Of a DNA stretch of 64,000 nucleotides, positions 27,621-36,813 are shown piece after piece. Below the pieces are notes generated by a model. It saw nothing but the letters and a program-made list of their open reading frames with translations. It was not told where the DNA came from and ran no database searches. The translations under genes were made by a program, and so were the position numbers. This DNA comes from Pukyongiella litopenaei. Lineage in GTDB: Bacteria; Pseudomonadota; Alphaproteobacteria; Rhodobacterales; Rhodobacteraceae. The stretch covers positions 1,054,001 through 1,118,000 of the forward strand of contig NZ_CP027665.1 of assembly GCF_003008555.2 (NCBI RefSeq), written 5' to 3'. How positions within the stretch are numbered: position 1 is the first letter of the stretch; the number at the start of each line of letters is the position of its first letter.

Positions 27621-28955
27621 TTGGCGAAGAAAGACAAGACCGATCCGGAAACCGATACCCGCACAGATCCAGATCCCGAACAGGATCAGCCGCTCAAGCT
27701 GGACGAGGACTGGAGCGTCGCGACCGACGAGGACAGCGCCGGCGTGACGGATGACGACGATCCCGAACCGGCACCGGACCAAGGCGACGCGGCAGGCGAC
27801 ACCGACCCGGACCGCGACGCCGATACCGATAGCGATACCGACAGCGAAACCAACGATGCGGCCATAGACCCGGCGCCCGCGCCGGAGATACCCGCAGCAC
27901 CACCACCGGAAAAGGTGGTGGAACGTGTCGTCGAGAAACGCGGCGGGTTTGGCGCCGCACTGCTGGGCGGTGTCGTTGCCGCCGCGCTGGGTTTTGTCGC
28001 CGGGCGCTCCGACATGCTCGACCCGCTGCTGCCCGCATCGCTGAAACGGGCGGATCATTCAGAGGCGATCTCTGACCTGCAGGCCGCGGGCGGCGCGCGG
28101 GATGCGGCGCTGGCCGACCTGCGCAGCGCGGTGGAGGCCATCGAGATCCCGGACATCGCGGGGCTCGAGGCACAGGTTGCCGGATTGCCGGAACAGCTGA
28201 AACCGCTGCAGGACCGGCTGGGCGCGGTCAGCGACCAGATCGCGGAGGTCTCCGGAACGATCGCGCCATTGGAACTCCGGCTGAGCGAGCTTGAAAAACG
28301 CCCGATCACCGAAGGCGTGTCCGAGACCGCAATTGCCGCCTATGAACGCGAACTTGCATCGCTTCAGGATACGGTGGCACAGCAGCGTGCCGAGGTCGAA
28401 GGGCTGGTGGCCGAGGCGCAGAAGATCCGCGCGGACGCCCGCAGTTCGGAACAGGCCGCGGACCGGGCGGCGCAGACCGCCGCCAGCCGCGCCGCGCTGG
28501 CCAGGCTGCAAACCGCCCTGGCGGCCGGGCAACCCTTTGCCGGCGAAGCGGCAGAGCTGACCGCCGCGGGTGTCACCCTGCCCGCCGAATTAGCCAATGC
28601 CGCCGAAACCGGCGTGCCATCGCTGCTGAACCTGCAGGCCGAGTTTCCCGACGCGGCCCGGTCAGCACTGGCGCGGGTCCGCGCCGACGGGGCCGAACAG
28701 GGGATCGGCGCGTTCCTGCAGAAACACTTGGGCGCCCGATCCGTCACCCCGCGCGAAGGCACGCATCCGGACGCCGTCCTGTCCCGCGCCGAGGCGGCGC
28801 TGGAGGGGGGCAATCTCGACACCGCGCTGGCCGAGATCGACGGGCTTGCCGATGATGCACGGGCCGCGCTGGACGATTGGGCGGCCAAGGCCCGCACCCG
28901 CAACGACGCCCTGGCCGCCGCCGACCGGCTCGCGGCGCAGCTGAACTCCAACTGA
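27621..28955 (+). CDS. Mitofilin/Mic60-like inner membrane protein (COG4223 type)
   Basis: 444 residues from a TTG at 27621, 8 bases after aagggg; GTG 27612 is also possible. The first 95 residues are highly acidic and hydrophilic. A single membrane segment (GAALLGGVVAAALGFVAG, about 113-130) is followed by a long helical/coiled region (about 145-315) and a C-terminal mitofilin-like domain. This is the layout of bacterial Mic60, which shapes inner membrane invaginations in alphaproteobacteria. Its place between hemD and hemY is the known conserved setting for Mic60 in this class. The acidic N-terminal repeats (D-T-D-S series) are low complexity. Confidence 0.85.
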   Translation: MAKKDKTDPETDTRTDPDPEQDQPLKLDEDWSVATDEDSAGVTDDDDPEPAPDQGDAAGDTDPDRDADTDSDTDSETNDAAIDPAPAPEIPAAPPPEKVVERVVEKRGGFGAALLGGVVAAALGFVAGRSDMLDPLLPASLKRADHSEAISDLQAAGGARDAALADLRSAVEAIEIPDIAGLEAQVAGLPEQLKPLQDRLGAVSDQIAEVSGTIAPLELRLSELEKRPITEGVSETAIAAYERELASLQDTVAQQRAEVEGLVAEAQKIRADARSSEQAADRAAQTAASRAALARLQTALAAGQPFAGEAAELTAAGVTLPAELANAAETGVPSLLNLQAEFPDAARSALARVRADGAEQGIGAFLQKHLGARSVTPREGTHPDAVLSRAEAALEGGNLDTALAEIDGLADDARAALDDWAAKARTRNDALAAADRLAAQLNSN

Positions 28956-28965
28956 AGGGCCCGCC

Positions 28966-30546
28966 ATGCTCTGGTCACTCGTGAAAATTCTCGTTTTCAT
29001 CGCCCTGGTCGCGGCGCTCGCGGTGGGCGCGGGCTATCTGCTCGAATCCGATGGCGGGGTGCAGGTCACCATGGCCGGCACCGAATACACGCTGGGGCCG
29101 CTGCAATCGGTGATCGCGGTGCTGGTGCTGGTGCTGGCGCTGTGGCTCGGGCTGAAACTGCTGTCGCTGCTGGTGGCGGTGCTGAAATTCCTCAACGGCG
29201 ATGAAACCGCCCTGTCGCGCTATTTCGACCGCAACCGGGAAAAACGCGGCTACAAGGCGCTGTCCGACGGGCTGATGGCGCTGGCCTCGGGCGAAGGACG
29301 GCTGGCGCTGGCCAAGGCGGCGAAGGCCGAGAAATACCTGGACGACCCCGAACTGACCAACCTGCTGATCGCGCAGGCCGCCGAAATGGCCGGCGACACG
29401 CGCAAGGCAACCGAGACCTACAAGAAACTGATCGTCTCCGACGCAACGCGGTTCGTGGGCGTGCGCGGGGTGATGAAACAGAAGCTGGCCCAGGGCGACA
29501 CCGACACCGCGCGCAAGCTCGCGGAAAAGGCGTTGGCGCTGAAACCCAAACACGAAGAAGTGCAGGACGTGCTGCTGAAATTGCAGGCGCAGGCGGGCGA
29601 CTGGAAAGGCGCGCGCGGCACGCTCAGCACCAAGCTGCGCAGCGGGTCCATGCCGCGCGATCTATATCGCCGCCGCGACGCGGTGCTGGCCCTGTCCGAA
29701 GCCCGCGACATCCTGAACGAAGACGCCGCGATCGAGGACGTGGAAGAGGCGATCACGGCCAACAAGCTGTCGCCCGACCTGGTGCCGGCGGCGGCGCTGG
29801 CCGCGCGCACATATGTGGCGCGGGGCAAGAAACGCAACGCGGTGCGTGTGCTGAAACGGGCCTGGGAGGCGCAGCCGCATCCCGATCTGGCCGCCGCCTT
29901 TGCCGAGATCGAACCGGACGAAACCCCGGCGGCGCGGGTCAAACGCTTTGGCGCGCTGACGCATATTCACCCGCAGAACCCCGAAACCCGGCTGCTGCTG
30001 GCCGAACTGAACGTCGTCGCCGAGGATTTCCCCGAGGCGCGCCGCGCCCTGGGCGACCTGGCCGATTCCAGCGGCGACGTGCGCGCGCTGACCCTGATGG
30101 CGGCGATCGAACGCGGTGAAGGCGCCTCTGACGCGGTGGTGCATGGCTGGCTGGCCCGCGCCTATGCCGCCCCGCGCGGGCCGCAATGGGTCTGCGACAA
30201 CTGCCAGCACGTCCACGCCACCTGGGCGCCGGTCTGCGAAAGCTGCGAAGGGTTCGACACGCTCAGCTGGAAGGTGCCGGTCGTGCCGGACGCCCCCAGC
30301 GCAACCGGGATCGAGATGCTGCCGCTGATCGTCGGCAAGCCGGCCGAAATTGCCGCCGAGATTTCCGATGACAACGGCGACATGGTGGACAGCGCGCCCG
30401 CCGATGCCGCGCTGGCCGGAGAAACCGCCGCTGAGGCGGCGACGGAGACGGACAACACGTCCCCGGATGCCGAGGACGACCGGCTGAAGAACACCGTCGA
30501 CGCGGTGCGCAACCTGAACGGATCGGTCGAAACCCGCGGCAGCTGA
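28966..30546 (+). CDS. HemY-like TPR membrane protein with a C-terminal zinc ribbon
   Basis: 526 residues. The HemY N-terminal domain has two membrane helices (about 4-25 and 42-68) and the LSRYFDRNREKRGYKALSDG block near 85-104, followed by TPR-type helical pairs. Cys410, Cys413, Cys424 and Cys427 form a CxxC-x10-CxxC rubredoxin-like zinc ribbon, comparable to that of the LPS regulator LapB. An acidic tail follows. HemY's role in heme synthesis is not enzymatic and remains unclear. This is not protoporphyrinogen oxidase, which shares the name in Bacillus. Starts 10 bases after the mic60-like gene. Confidence 0.88.
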   Translation: MLWSLVKILVFIALVAALAVGAGYLLESDGGVQVTMAGTEYTLGPLQSVIAVLVLVLALWLGLKLLSLLVAVLKFLNGDETALSRYFDRNREKRGYKALSDGLMALASGEGRLALAKAAKAEKYLDDPELTNLLIAQAAEMAGDTRKATETYKKLIVSDATRFVGVRGVMKQKLAQGDTDTARKLAEKALALKPKHEEVQDVLLKLQAQAGDWKGARGTLSTKLRSGSMPRDLYRRRDAVLALSEARDILNEDAAIEDVEEAITANKLSPDLVPAAALAARTYVARGKKRNAVRVLKRAWEAQPHPDLAAAFAEIEPDETPAARVKRFGALTHIHPQNPETRLLLAELNVVAEDFPEARRALGDLADSSGDVRALTLMAAIERGEGASDAVVHGWLARAYAAPRGPQWVCDNCQHVHATWAPVCESCEGFDTLSWKVPVVPDAPSATGIEMLPLIVGKPAEIAAEISDDNGDMVDSAPADAALAGETAAEAATETDNTSPDAEDDRLKNTVDAVRNLNGSVETRGS

Positions 30547-30568
30547 CGCCGCGGGCCCTGCGGGTCAG
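30541..30568. terminator. Hairpin containing both stop codons of hemY and rnj
   Basis: gctgac (30541-30546) pairs with gtcagc (30563-30568) and the inner ccgc/gcgg extends the stem to about 10 bp with one bulge and a 7-base loop. The hemY TGA and the rnj TGA both lie in the stem. No T-run, so termination is only suggested. Confidence 0.4.
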
Positions 30569-32232
30569 CCCAGCCGGCTGACCACGACGGTCACTTCGGG
30601 CTTGCGCCCGATCTCGGTCAGAGCCGATTGCCGGGCGACCCGGCGCAGGCCCTCCGACAGCTTGTCGTCATCCGTCAGGGTCTTGTCGCCCGCCCGCATC
30701 AGGAACTGGTGCAGGTCCGCCTCGAGCACCTCGGTCAGCGCGGCCCCGGAGGTGCCGGTTTCCGGCAGGCCCATCAGGTCGCACCAGGGTTCGCCCAGCG
30801 GTTCGTCGTCTTCGTCGAGGATCACGGTCACCGTCACATGGCCGTTGAGCGCCATCCGGATCCGGTCGCGCACGATCCCGTCCAGCGCGCCGATGATGAC
30901 CGAGCCATCCAGGTAGAGCCGCCCGGTTTCCACATAATCCGCCACCTTGGGCGCGTCGCCGGTCAGGTCCAGCATGGTGCCGTTCACGGCGAGCGCCGAA
31001 CCGACACCCGATACGGCGGCCAGTTTGGCATGCGCGCGCAGGTGCCGGTGTTCGCCATGCATCGGGATCACCGTGTCGGGTTTGACGATGCCATGCAGGC
31101 GCTGCAGGTCGGGCCGGTTGGCATGGCCGGACACATGGTAGAGACCCGAGCTGTCATCGACCACGTCGACGCCCTTTTCGCTGAACTGGTTCATCACCCG
31201 GATGACCCCGCGTTCATTGCCGGGGATGGTCTTGGACGAGAACAGGAACAGGTCACCCTCCTTCAGCTCCAGCCCGCGATACTTGCCCCGTGCCAGCTGT
31301 GCGCTGGCGGCGCGGCGTTCGCCCTGGCTGCCGGTGACGATCAGCATCACCGCGTCACGGGGCAGGGTCTTTGCGTCATCCGGGTCGATCACCGGCGGGA
31401 AATCGGACAGCACCCCGGTTTCGACGGCGGCCTCGATCATCCGGCGCATGGCGCGGCCCAGCAGCACCACCGAGCGCCCCGCCGACCTGCCCGCCTCGGC
31501 CAGCGTCTTTACCCGCGCGACGTTGCTGGCAAAGGTGGTGGCCACCACCATGGCGGGCGCATCCTGCACCAGCTTTGTGATCGCCGGGCCCAGGTCGCCT
31601 TCGGACCGGCCGGGATGGTCCGAGAACACGTTGGTGGAATCGCAGACCAGCGCCTTGACGCCGCCTTTCGACGCCTCGGCCCAGAGATCGGGATCAAAGG
31701 CCTCGCCCACCACCGGTGTCGGGTCGAGCTTGAAATCGCCGCTGTGGATCACCCGCCCGGCGGGGGTGTCGATGACCAGCCCGGCGCTTTCGGGGATGGA
31801 GTGGGAGACCGGCAGGAAGGCGACCGAGAACGGCCCCGCCTGCACCCGTTCGGGCCAGGCCGACGCGCTGCGCACATTGTCGGGCGACTGGCCTTCTTCC
31901 TCCATCTTGCGCCGCGCGATATTGGCGGTGAAGGGGCGGGCATGCACCGGCGCGCCCAGCCGTGACCAGAGCCGGCCGATGGCGCCGACATGGTCCTCAT
32001 GGGCGTGGGTGACAAAGATCGCGTCGAGCCGGTCGGCGCGGTCCGCCAGCCAGCTGATATCGGGCATGATCAGGTCGACGCCGGGGCTGCCGTCCATATC
32101 GGGAAAGGTCACCCCCAGGTCGACCAGGATCAGGCGTTCGTTGTCGGGTTCGCCATAGCCGTAGACATAGGCGTTCATGCCGATTTCACCGGCACCGCCC
32201 AGCGGCAGGTAGATCAGTCTTTCACGGCTCAT
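30565..32232 (-). CDS. rnj: Ribonuclease J
   Basis: 555 residues, metallo-beta-lactamase/beta-CASP type. The N-terminus LIYLPLGGAGEIGMNAYVYG is typical of RNase J. The metal motif THAHEDHVGA is near residue 70-79, followed by SHSIPESAGLVIDTPAGRVIHSGDFKLD near 141-168, and MHGEHRHLRAHAKLA near 390. It combines endonuclease and 5'-3' exonuclease activity in mRNA decay and rRNA maturation. The start overlaps the coaX stop by 4 bases, so birA-coaX-rnj are translationally linked at the end of the nuo unit. Confidence 0.97.
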   Translation of the reverse strand: MSRERLIYLPLGGAGEIGMNAYVYGYGEPDNERLILVDLGVTFPDMDGSPGVDLIMPDISWLADRADRLDAIFVTHAHEDHVGAIGRLWSRLGAPVHARPFTANIARRKMEEEGQSPDNVRSASAWPERVQAGPFSVAFLPVSHSIPESAGLVIDTPAGRVIHSGDFKLDPTPVVGEAFDPDLWAEASKGGVKALVCDSTNVFSDHPGRSEGDLGPAITKLVQDAPAMVVATTFASNVARVKTLAEAGRSAGRSVVLLGRAMRRMIEAAVETGVLSDFPPVIDPDDAKTLPRDAVMLIVTGSQGERRAASAQLARGKYRGLELKEGDLFLFSSKTIPGNERGVIRVMNQFSEKGVDVVDDSSGLYHVSGHANRPDLQRLHGIVKPDTVIPMHGEHRHLRAHAKLAAVSGVGSALAVNGTMLDLTGDAPKVADYVETGRLYLDGSVIIGALDGIVRDRIRMALNGHVTVTVILDEDDEPLGEPWCDLMGLPETGTSGAALTEVLEADLHQFLMRAGDKTLTDDDKLSEGLRRVARQSALTEIGRKPEVTVVVSRLG

Positions 32233-33008
32233 ATGTTGGCGTTTTCCTTGTTGTGGCGGTGAATCACGGTCAGGCCGTGCATGGTCAGATCGTCTTCCAT
32301 CTCGTCGAACAGATCGACGCTCTGCTGGAACAGCGGGGCCAGCCCGCCGGTCGCGACCAGCTTCATGCCGCGATCGCGTTCCTCGCGGATCCGGTGGCAG
32401 ATTTCGCGCACCAGCCCGACATAGCCCCAGAACACGCCGGATTGCATGCAGGCGACGGTATTGGTGCCGATCACCTTGTCGGGATGCGAGATATCGACAT
32501 GCGGCAGGGCGGCCGCCGCCATGTGCAGCGCCTCGAGCGACAGGTTGACGCCGGGGGCGATGACCCCGCCGATATAGGCCCCGTCATCGGACACCACGTC
32601 AAAGGTCGTGGCGGTGCCGAAATCGATCACGATCAGGTTGCCGCCATGCCGGTCATAGGCGCCGGCGGCGTTCACCAGCCGGTCGGGCCCGACCTGGGTG
32701 CCGGCGTCGACACGGGGCGGGTTGGGCAGCAGGCAATCGGGTTTGCCCACCACGAGCGGCCGGCAGCCAAAGAACCGGTCGGCGAATACGCGCAGGTTGA
32801 ACACCACGCGCGGCACGGTGGACGAGATGATCACATCGGTGATGTCGGCCTGGATCCCGTAATGTTTCACCAGCGTCGAATACCAGGTGAAATAGGCATC
32901 CGCAGTGCGGGCGTGATGGGTCGAGGTGCGCAGCGTGCACAGGAATTCGGACCCGTCCCAGATCGAAAAGACGGTGTTGGTATTGCCGCAGTCAATCGCC
33001 AGGAGCAT
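32229..33008 (-). CDS. coaX: Type III pantothenate kinase
   Basis: 259 residues. ASKHA-fold motifs: LAIDCGNTNTVFSIWDG at 3-19, VGPDRLVNAAGAYDRHGGNLIVIDFGTATTF region near 101-130 (GPDR and IDFGTATT), GGVIAPGVNLSLEALH near 145-160, and VATGGLAPLF near 220. It phosphorylates pantothenate in the first step of coenzyme A synthesis, is insensitive to CoA feedback and needs a monovalent cation. Lies 11 bases after birA and overlaps rnj by 4. Confidence 0.97.
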   Translation of the reverse strand: MLLAIDCGNTNTVFSIWDGSEFLCTLRTSTHHARTADAYFTWYSTLVKHYGIQADITDVIISSTVPRVVFNLRVFADRFFGCRPLVVGKPDCLLPNPPRVDAGTQVGPDRLVNAAGAYDRHGGNLIVIDFGTATTFDVVSDDGAYIGGVIAPGVNLSLEALHMAAAALPHVDISHPDKVIGTNTVACMQSGVFWGYVGLVREICHRIREERDRGMKLVATGGLAPLFQQSVDLFDEMEDDLTMHGLTVIHRHNKENANI

Positions 33009-33019
33009 CCGGCCTCCCT

Positions 33020-33769
33020 TCAGAAATAGACATCCGCCGCCGGTATCGCCACCCGGCCCCGCGCCGTTTTCAGCACGAGGTTACCCGAGCCGTCGACGGT
33101 TTCAAACGCGCCGGTGGTTTCGCTGCTGCCCGTGCGCGCGGTGATGGTTTCACCCAGCCTCGCCGCCCGGTCGAGCCAAGCGGCGCGGATCGGGTCGAAC
33201 CCGTATTGGGTGAACTGCCTTTCGCGCGCGGCATAGGCGGGGGCGAGCACGTCCAGAAACGCCTCGGGCGTCACCGCGATGCCGGTATCCGGCATCAGCG
33301 CCGCCGGGCGCACCGCCCCCGGCTCCAGCGCCTCGACGGGGGGCGCCGCGATCAGGTTCACGCCGATCCCGATGAACAGGTGGGCGGTCTGGGCGGCGCT
33401 GCCGGTGCTTTCCAGCAGAATCCCCGCCAGCTTGCCGCCGTTCAGCAACAGATCGTTCGGCCATTTCAGCGAAAACCCGTCGGTGCGCCCCGTCGCCGCC
33501 ACGCAGGCGTCATGCACCGCCAGCGCCGCGACAAAGCTGCGCAGCGCCGCGCGGCCCGGCGGGTCGTCGGGGCGCAGGACCAGCGTCGCGGCGAAATTGC
33601 CCTCGGGACTGGCCCAGGACCGGCCCCGGCGGCCACGCGCCCGTGTCTGGGACAGCGCCAGGATCCATTCCGGCCCGGCCAGATCAGGCGCCCGCCGCGC
33701 GGCTTCGTCCAGGGTGCTGTCGACGCTGTCCAGCACGCGGCGGCCATAGCCTTCGGGCCAGCCGGTCAT
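33020..33769 (-). CDS. birA: Biotin--[acetyl-CoA-carboxylase] ligase
   Basis: 249 residues with the catalytic domain only, so there is no N-terminal DNA-binding domain and it cannot act as the E. coli-type repressor. SVDSTLDEAAR near 15-25, the ATP/biotinyl-adenylate loop QTRARGRRGRSWASPEGNF near 41-59, KWPNDLLLNGGKLAGIL near 104-120 and LFIGIGVNL near 131-139 are all present, with a short C-terminal beta domain. It would biotinylate carboxylases such as LiuD encoded 20 kb away. A GC-rich hairpin sits where its ribosome site is expected. Confidence 0.95.
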   Translation of the reverse strand: MTGWPEGYGRRVLDSVDSTLDEAARRAPDLAGPEWILALSQTRARGRRGRSWASPEGNFAATLVLRPDDPPGRAALRSFVAALAVHDACVAATGRTDGFSLKWPNDLLLNGGKLAGILLESTGSAAQTAHLFIGIGVNLIAAPPVEALEPGAVRPAALMPDTGIAVTPEAFLDVLAPAYAARERQFTQYGFDPIRAAWLDRAARLGETITARTGSSETTGAFETVDGSGNLVLKTARGRVAIPAADVYF

Positions 33770-33777
33770 GACGCAAA

Positions 33778-33799
33778 GGCCCGGCCGATGGGCCGGGCC
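33778..33799 (-). promoter_or_regulatory. Stem-loop between nuoN and birA
   Basis: ggcccggcc (33778-33786) and ggccgggcc (33791-33799) form a perfect 9-bp stem with a 4-base loop. On the minus strand it is followed by TTT and then the birA ATG 9 bases on. It replaces any normal ribosome site and could act as a partial terminator or translation brake at the end of the nuo operon. Confidence 0.5.
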
Positions 33800-33823
33800 A
33801 CCCGCTCAGGCCTGAATGCGGGG

Positions 33824-35260
33824 TCAGTTGACAAGCGTCGCCGCTGCGGCTGCGGCCGCGCTTTCGATGCCAAACATGTTGATGATCCCCAGCAGCATCG
33901 CCGCCGCCGAAACGGACAGCACCGCCCACAATACCGGGGTCGAGCGGGTTTCAAGCTCCTCGCCCTCTTCGCCGAAATACATGTAGTAGACGATGCGCAG
34001 ATAATAGAAGGCGCCGATCACCGACGCGACGACGCCCGCAACCGCCAGCCATGCCAGCCCGCCCTCATAGGCGGCGCGCAGCACATAGAACTTGCCGAAG
34101 AACCCCAGCATCGGGGGAACACCGGCGAGGCTGAACATCAGCACCAGCATCGCCATCGCCTTGCCTGAATCGCGCCTGGAATACATGTTCAGCGCCCGGA
34201 TGTCGGTTACCGGCTGGCCGTCGCGCTCCATCATCAGGATGAAGGCAAAGGTGCCGAGATTCATGGTCACATAGATCGCCATGTAGATCAGCATCGCCTG
34301 CACGCCGAAGGCGGTGCCGGCGGCCAGCCCCATCAGCGCATAGCCCATATGCGCGATCGAGGAATAGGCCATCAGGCGCTTGATATCGGTCTGCCCGATC
34401 GCCGCGACCGCACCGAGGAACATCGACAGCAGCGACAGCAGCGCGATCACCTGGCTCCAGTCCGGGATGGCGTTGCCGAACGCGTCGAACAGCACCCGCG
34501 CGAACAGCCCCATCGCGGCCATCTTGGGCGCGGTGGCAAAAAAGGCGGTGACCGGGGTGGGCGAGCCTTCGTAGACATCGGGCGTCCACATGTGGAACGG
34601 CACGGCGGATACCTTGAACGCCATGCCCGACACCATGAACACGATCCCGAACAGCAGGCCCACGGAGACATGATCATGCTGCGCGGCCTGGATGATACCC
34701 GAGAACAGGGTGGTTCCCGCATAGCCATAGACCAGCGACGCCCCGTAGAGCAGCAGACCCGAGCTGAGCGCGCCGAGCACGAAATATTTCAGCCCCGCTT
34801 CGGTCGATTTCACGCTGTCGCGGCGCAGGGCGGCAACGACATAGAGCGCCAGCGACTGCAGTTCCAGCCCCATATAGAGCGACATCAGGTCGCCCGCGCT
34901 GACCATCATCATCATGCCGACCGCGGCCAGCGCCACCAGCAACGGGTATTCGAACCGCAGGATGCCGCGCCGCGCCATGTAGTCCTGGCTCATCAGCAGC
35001 ACCACCGCGGCGGCGACCAACAGCGTCACTTTGGCAAATCGGGCAAAGCCGTCATCGACGAACATGCCGCCAAACGCGGTCCGGGTCCCGGTGCCGGTGG
35101 CGATCCACGCCGCCAGCGCCGCCATCAGGATCGCGGTGATCCATACCAGCGCCGGGGCCAGCCTGTCCTTGCCGCCATAGGCCGCGCCGACCAGCGCGAA
35201 CATGGCAAAGACAGCCAGAACGATCTCTGGCAGGATTACGCTCAGATCAGCCTGGATCAT
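33824..35260 (-). CDS. nuoN: NADH-quinone oxidoreductase subunit N
   Basis: 478 residues, about 14 membrane helices, antiporter-like (Proton_antipo_M) domain. Conserved [17 protein letters not shown] with its membrane Glu near residue 123, [20 protein letters not shown] near 217-236 (Lys in the preceding MAFKVSAV), and [20 protein letters not shown] near 286-305. One of three antiporter-like subunits of the membrane arm that drive proton pumping. Last nuo gene, 11 bases after nuoM. Confidence 0.98.
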   Translation of the reverse strand: MIQADLSVILPEIVLAVFAMFALVGAAYGGKDRLAPALVWITAILMAALAAWIATGTGTRTAFGGMFVDDGFARFAKVTLLVAAAVVLLMSQDYMARRGILRFEYPLLVALAAVGMMMMVSAGDLMSLYMGLELQSLALYVVAALRRDSVKSTEAGLKYFVLGALSSGLLLYGASLVYGYAGTTLFSGIIQAAQHDHVSVGLLFGIVFMVSGMAFKVSAVPFHMWTPDVYEGSPTPVTAFFATAPKMAAMGLFARVLFDAFGNAIPDWSQVIALLSLLSMFLGAVAAIGQTDIKRLMAYSSIAHMGYALMGLAAGTAFGVQAMLIYMAIYVTMNLGTFAFILMMERDGQPVTDIRALNMYSRRDSGKAMAMLVLMFSLAGVPPMLGFFGKFYVLRAAYEGGLAWLAVAGVVASVIGAFYYLRIVYYMYFGEEGEELETRSTPVLWAVLSVSAAAMLLGIINMFGIESAAAAAAATLVN

Positions 35261-35271
35261 CTCCGGCCCCC

Positions 35272-36813
35272 TCAGTTCGATGCAATCTGGCTGGCGGCCT
35301 CGGCCGCGGCCAGCGATGTGTCATAGTTCGATACCAGCGCCGCCGTGGACGGGCCGATGATGTCGGTCACCAGCGACGGATAGACGCCGAGCAGGATCGT
35401 CATCACCACCAGCGGCGCGAACACGGCCTTTTCCCGCAGGTTCATGTCGGTAATCGCCTTCAGGCTCTCCTTGACCAGGTCGCCGAACACGACCCGGCGA
35501 TAGAGCCACAGCGCGTAGCCCGCCGAGAAGATGACGCCGGTCGCGGCCACGGCGGTCACCCAGGTATTGACCTGGAAGGCGCCCATCATGGTCAGGAATT
35601 CGCCGACGAAGCCCGAGGTGCCCGGCAGCCCCACATTGGCCATGGTGAACAGCATGAACACCAGCGCATAGGCGGGCATCCGGTTCACCAGCCCGCCATA
35701 GGCGGCGATGTCGCGGGTGTGCATCCGGTCATAGATCACGCCGACGATCAGGAACAGCGCGGCCGAGATGAAACCGTGGCTGAGCATCTGGAAGATCGCC
35801 CCGTCCACGCCCTGCTGGTTGGCGGCGAAGATGCCCATGGTGACAAAGCCCATATGCGCCACCGACGAATAGGCGATCAGCTTCTTCATGTCCTCCTGCA
35901 CCAGCGCCACCAGCGAGGTATAGACCACGGCAATCGCGCTCATCCACAGCACCAGCGGCGTCAACAGTTCGGCCCCCACCGGGAACATCGGCAGCGAGAA
36001 CCGCAGGAAGCCATAGCCGCCCATCTTTAGCAGGATCGCGGCCAGCACCACCGAACCGGCGGTCGGCGCCTGCACATGGGCGTCGGGCAGCCAGGTGTGA
36101 ACCGGCCACATCGGCATCTTCACCGCGAAGGAGGCGAAGAAGGCCAGGAACATCAGCGTCTGCATGCCGCCGACGATCTGGATGCCCAGCACCGAGAAGG
36201 TCTCGGACCCGAACTGGTGATCCATCAGCGCCACGATGTCGGTGGTGCCCGCATCCGCGAACATCGCCACCATCGCCACCAGCATCAGCACCGAGCCGAG
36301 GAAGGTGTAGAGGAAGAACTTGAAGCTGGCATAGATCCGGTTCTTGCCACCCCAGATGCCGATGATCAGGAACATCGGGATCAGTCCGCCTTCGAAGAAC
36401 AGGTAGAACAGCACCAGGTCCAGCGCCATGAACACGCCCAGCATCAGCGTTTCCAGCAGCAGGAAGGCGATCATGTATTCCTTGACCCGTGCGGTGACAT
36501 CCCAGCTGGCCAGGATCGTCAACGGCATGATGAAGGTGGTCAGCAGCACGAACAGCACGCTGATCCCGTCGACGCCCAGCTTGTATTTCAGGCCCAGCAG
36601 CCATTCGCCTTCCTCGACGAACTGGAACCCGGTGTCGGAGGGGTCGAACTCGGCATAGATCGCCAGCGACACCAGGAAGGTGACCGTGGTGGCAAAGAGC
36701 GCCACCCATTTGGCGTTCTTGCGCGCCGCGTCATCGTCGCCGCGCAGGAACACGGCCAGGATCAGGGCTGCCAGTGCCGGAATGAAGGTGACAATGGAAA
36801 GCAGGTTGTCCAT
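35272..36813 (-). CDS. nuoM: NADH-quinone oxidoreductase subunit M
   Basis: 513 residues, about 14 membrane helices. Landmarks: the functional Glu in [20 protein letters not shown] near 143, [19 protein letters not shown] near 230-248, and [20 protein letters not shown] near 305-325. Antiporter-like proton-pumping subunit. Start at [14 protein letters not shown] (36813), overlapping the nuoL stop by one base; the in-frame extension upstream is nuoL sequence in another frame. Confidence 0.98.
   Translation of the reverse strand: MDNLLSIVTFIPALAALILAVFLRGDDDAARKNAKWVALFATTVTFLVSLAIYAEFDPSDTGFQFVEEGEWLLGLKYKLGVDGISVLFVLLTTFIMPLTILASWDVTARVKEYMIAFLLLETLMLGVFMALDLVLFYLFFEGGLIPMFLIIGIWGGKNRIYASFKFFLYTFLGSVLMLVAMVAMFADAGTTDIVALMDHQFGSETFSVLGIQIVGGMQTLMFLAFFASFAVKMPMWPVHTWLPDAHVQAPTAGSVVLAAILLKMGGYGFLRFSLPMFPVGAELLTPLVLWMSAIAVVYTSLVALVQEDMKKLIAYSSVAHMGFVTMGIFAANQQGVDGAIFQMLSHGFISAALFLIVGVIYDRMHTRDIAAYGGLVNRMPAYALVFMLFTMANVGLPGTSGFVGEFLTMMGAFQVNTWVTAVAATGVIFSAGYALWLYRRVVFGDLVKESLKAITDMNLREKAVFAPLVVMTILLGVYPSLVTDIIGPSTAALVSNYDTSLAAAEAASQIASN

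Noticed and set aside
28966-30546. Protoporphyrinogen oxidase (the Bacillus HemY)
   Set aside because: There is no FAD-binding fold. The protein has two membrane helices and TPR-like repeats, i.e. the unrelated proteobacterial HemY.
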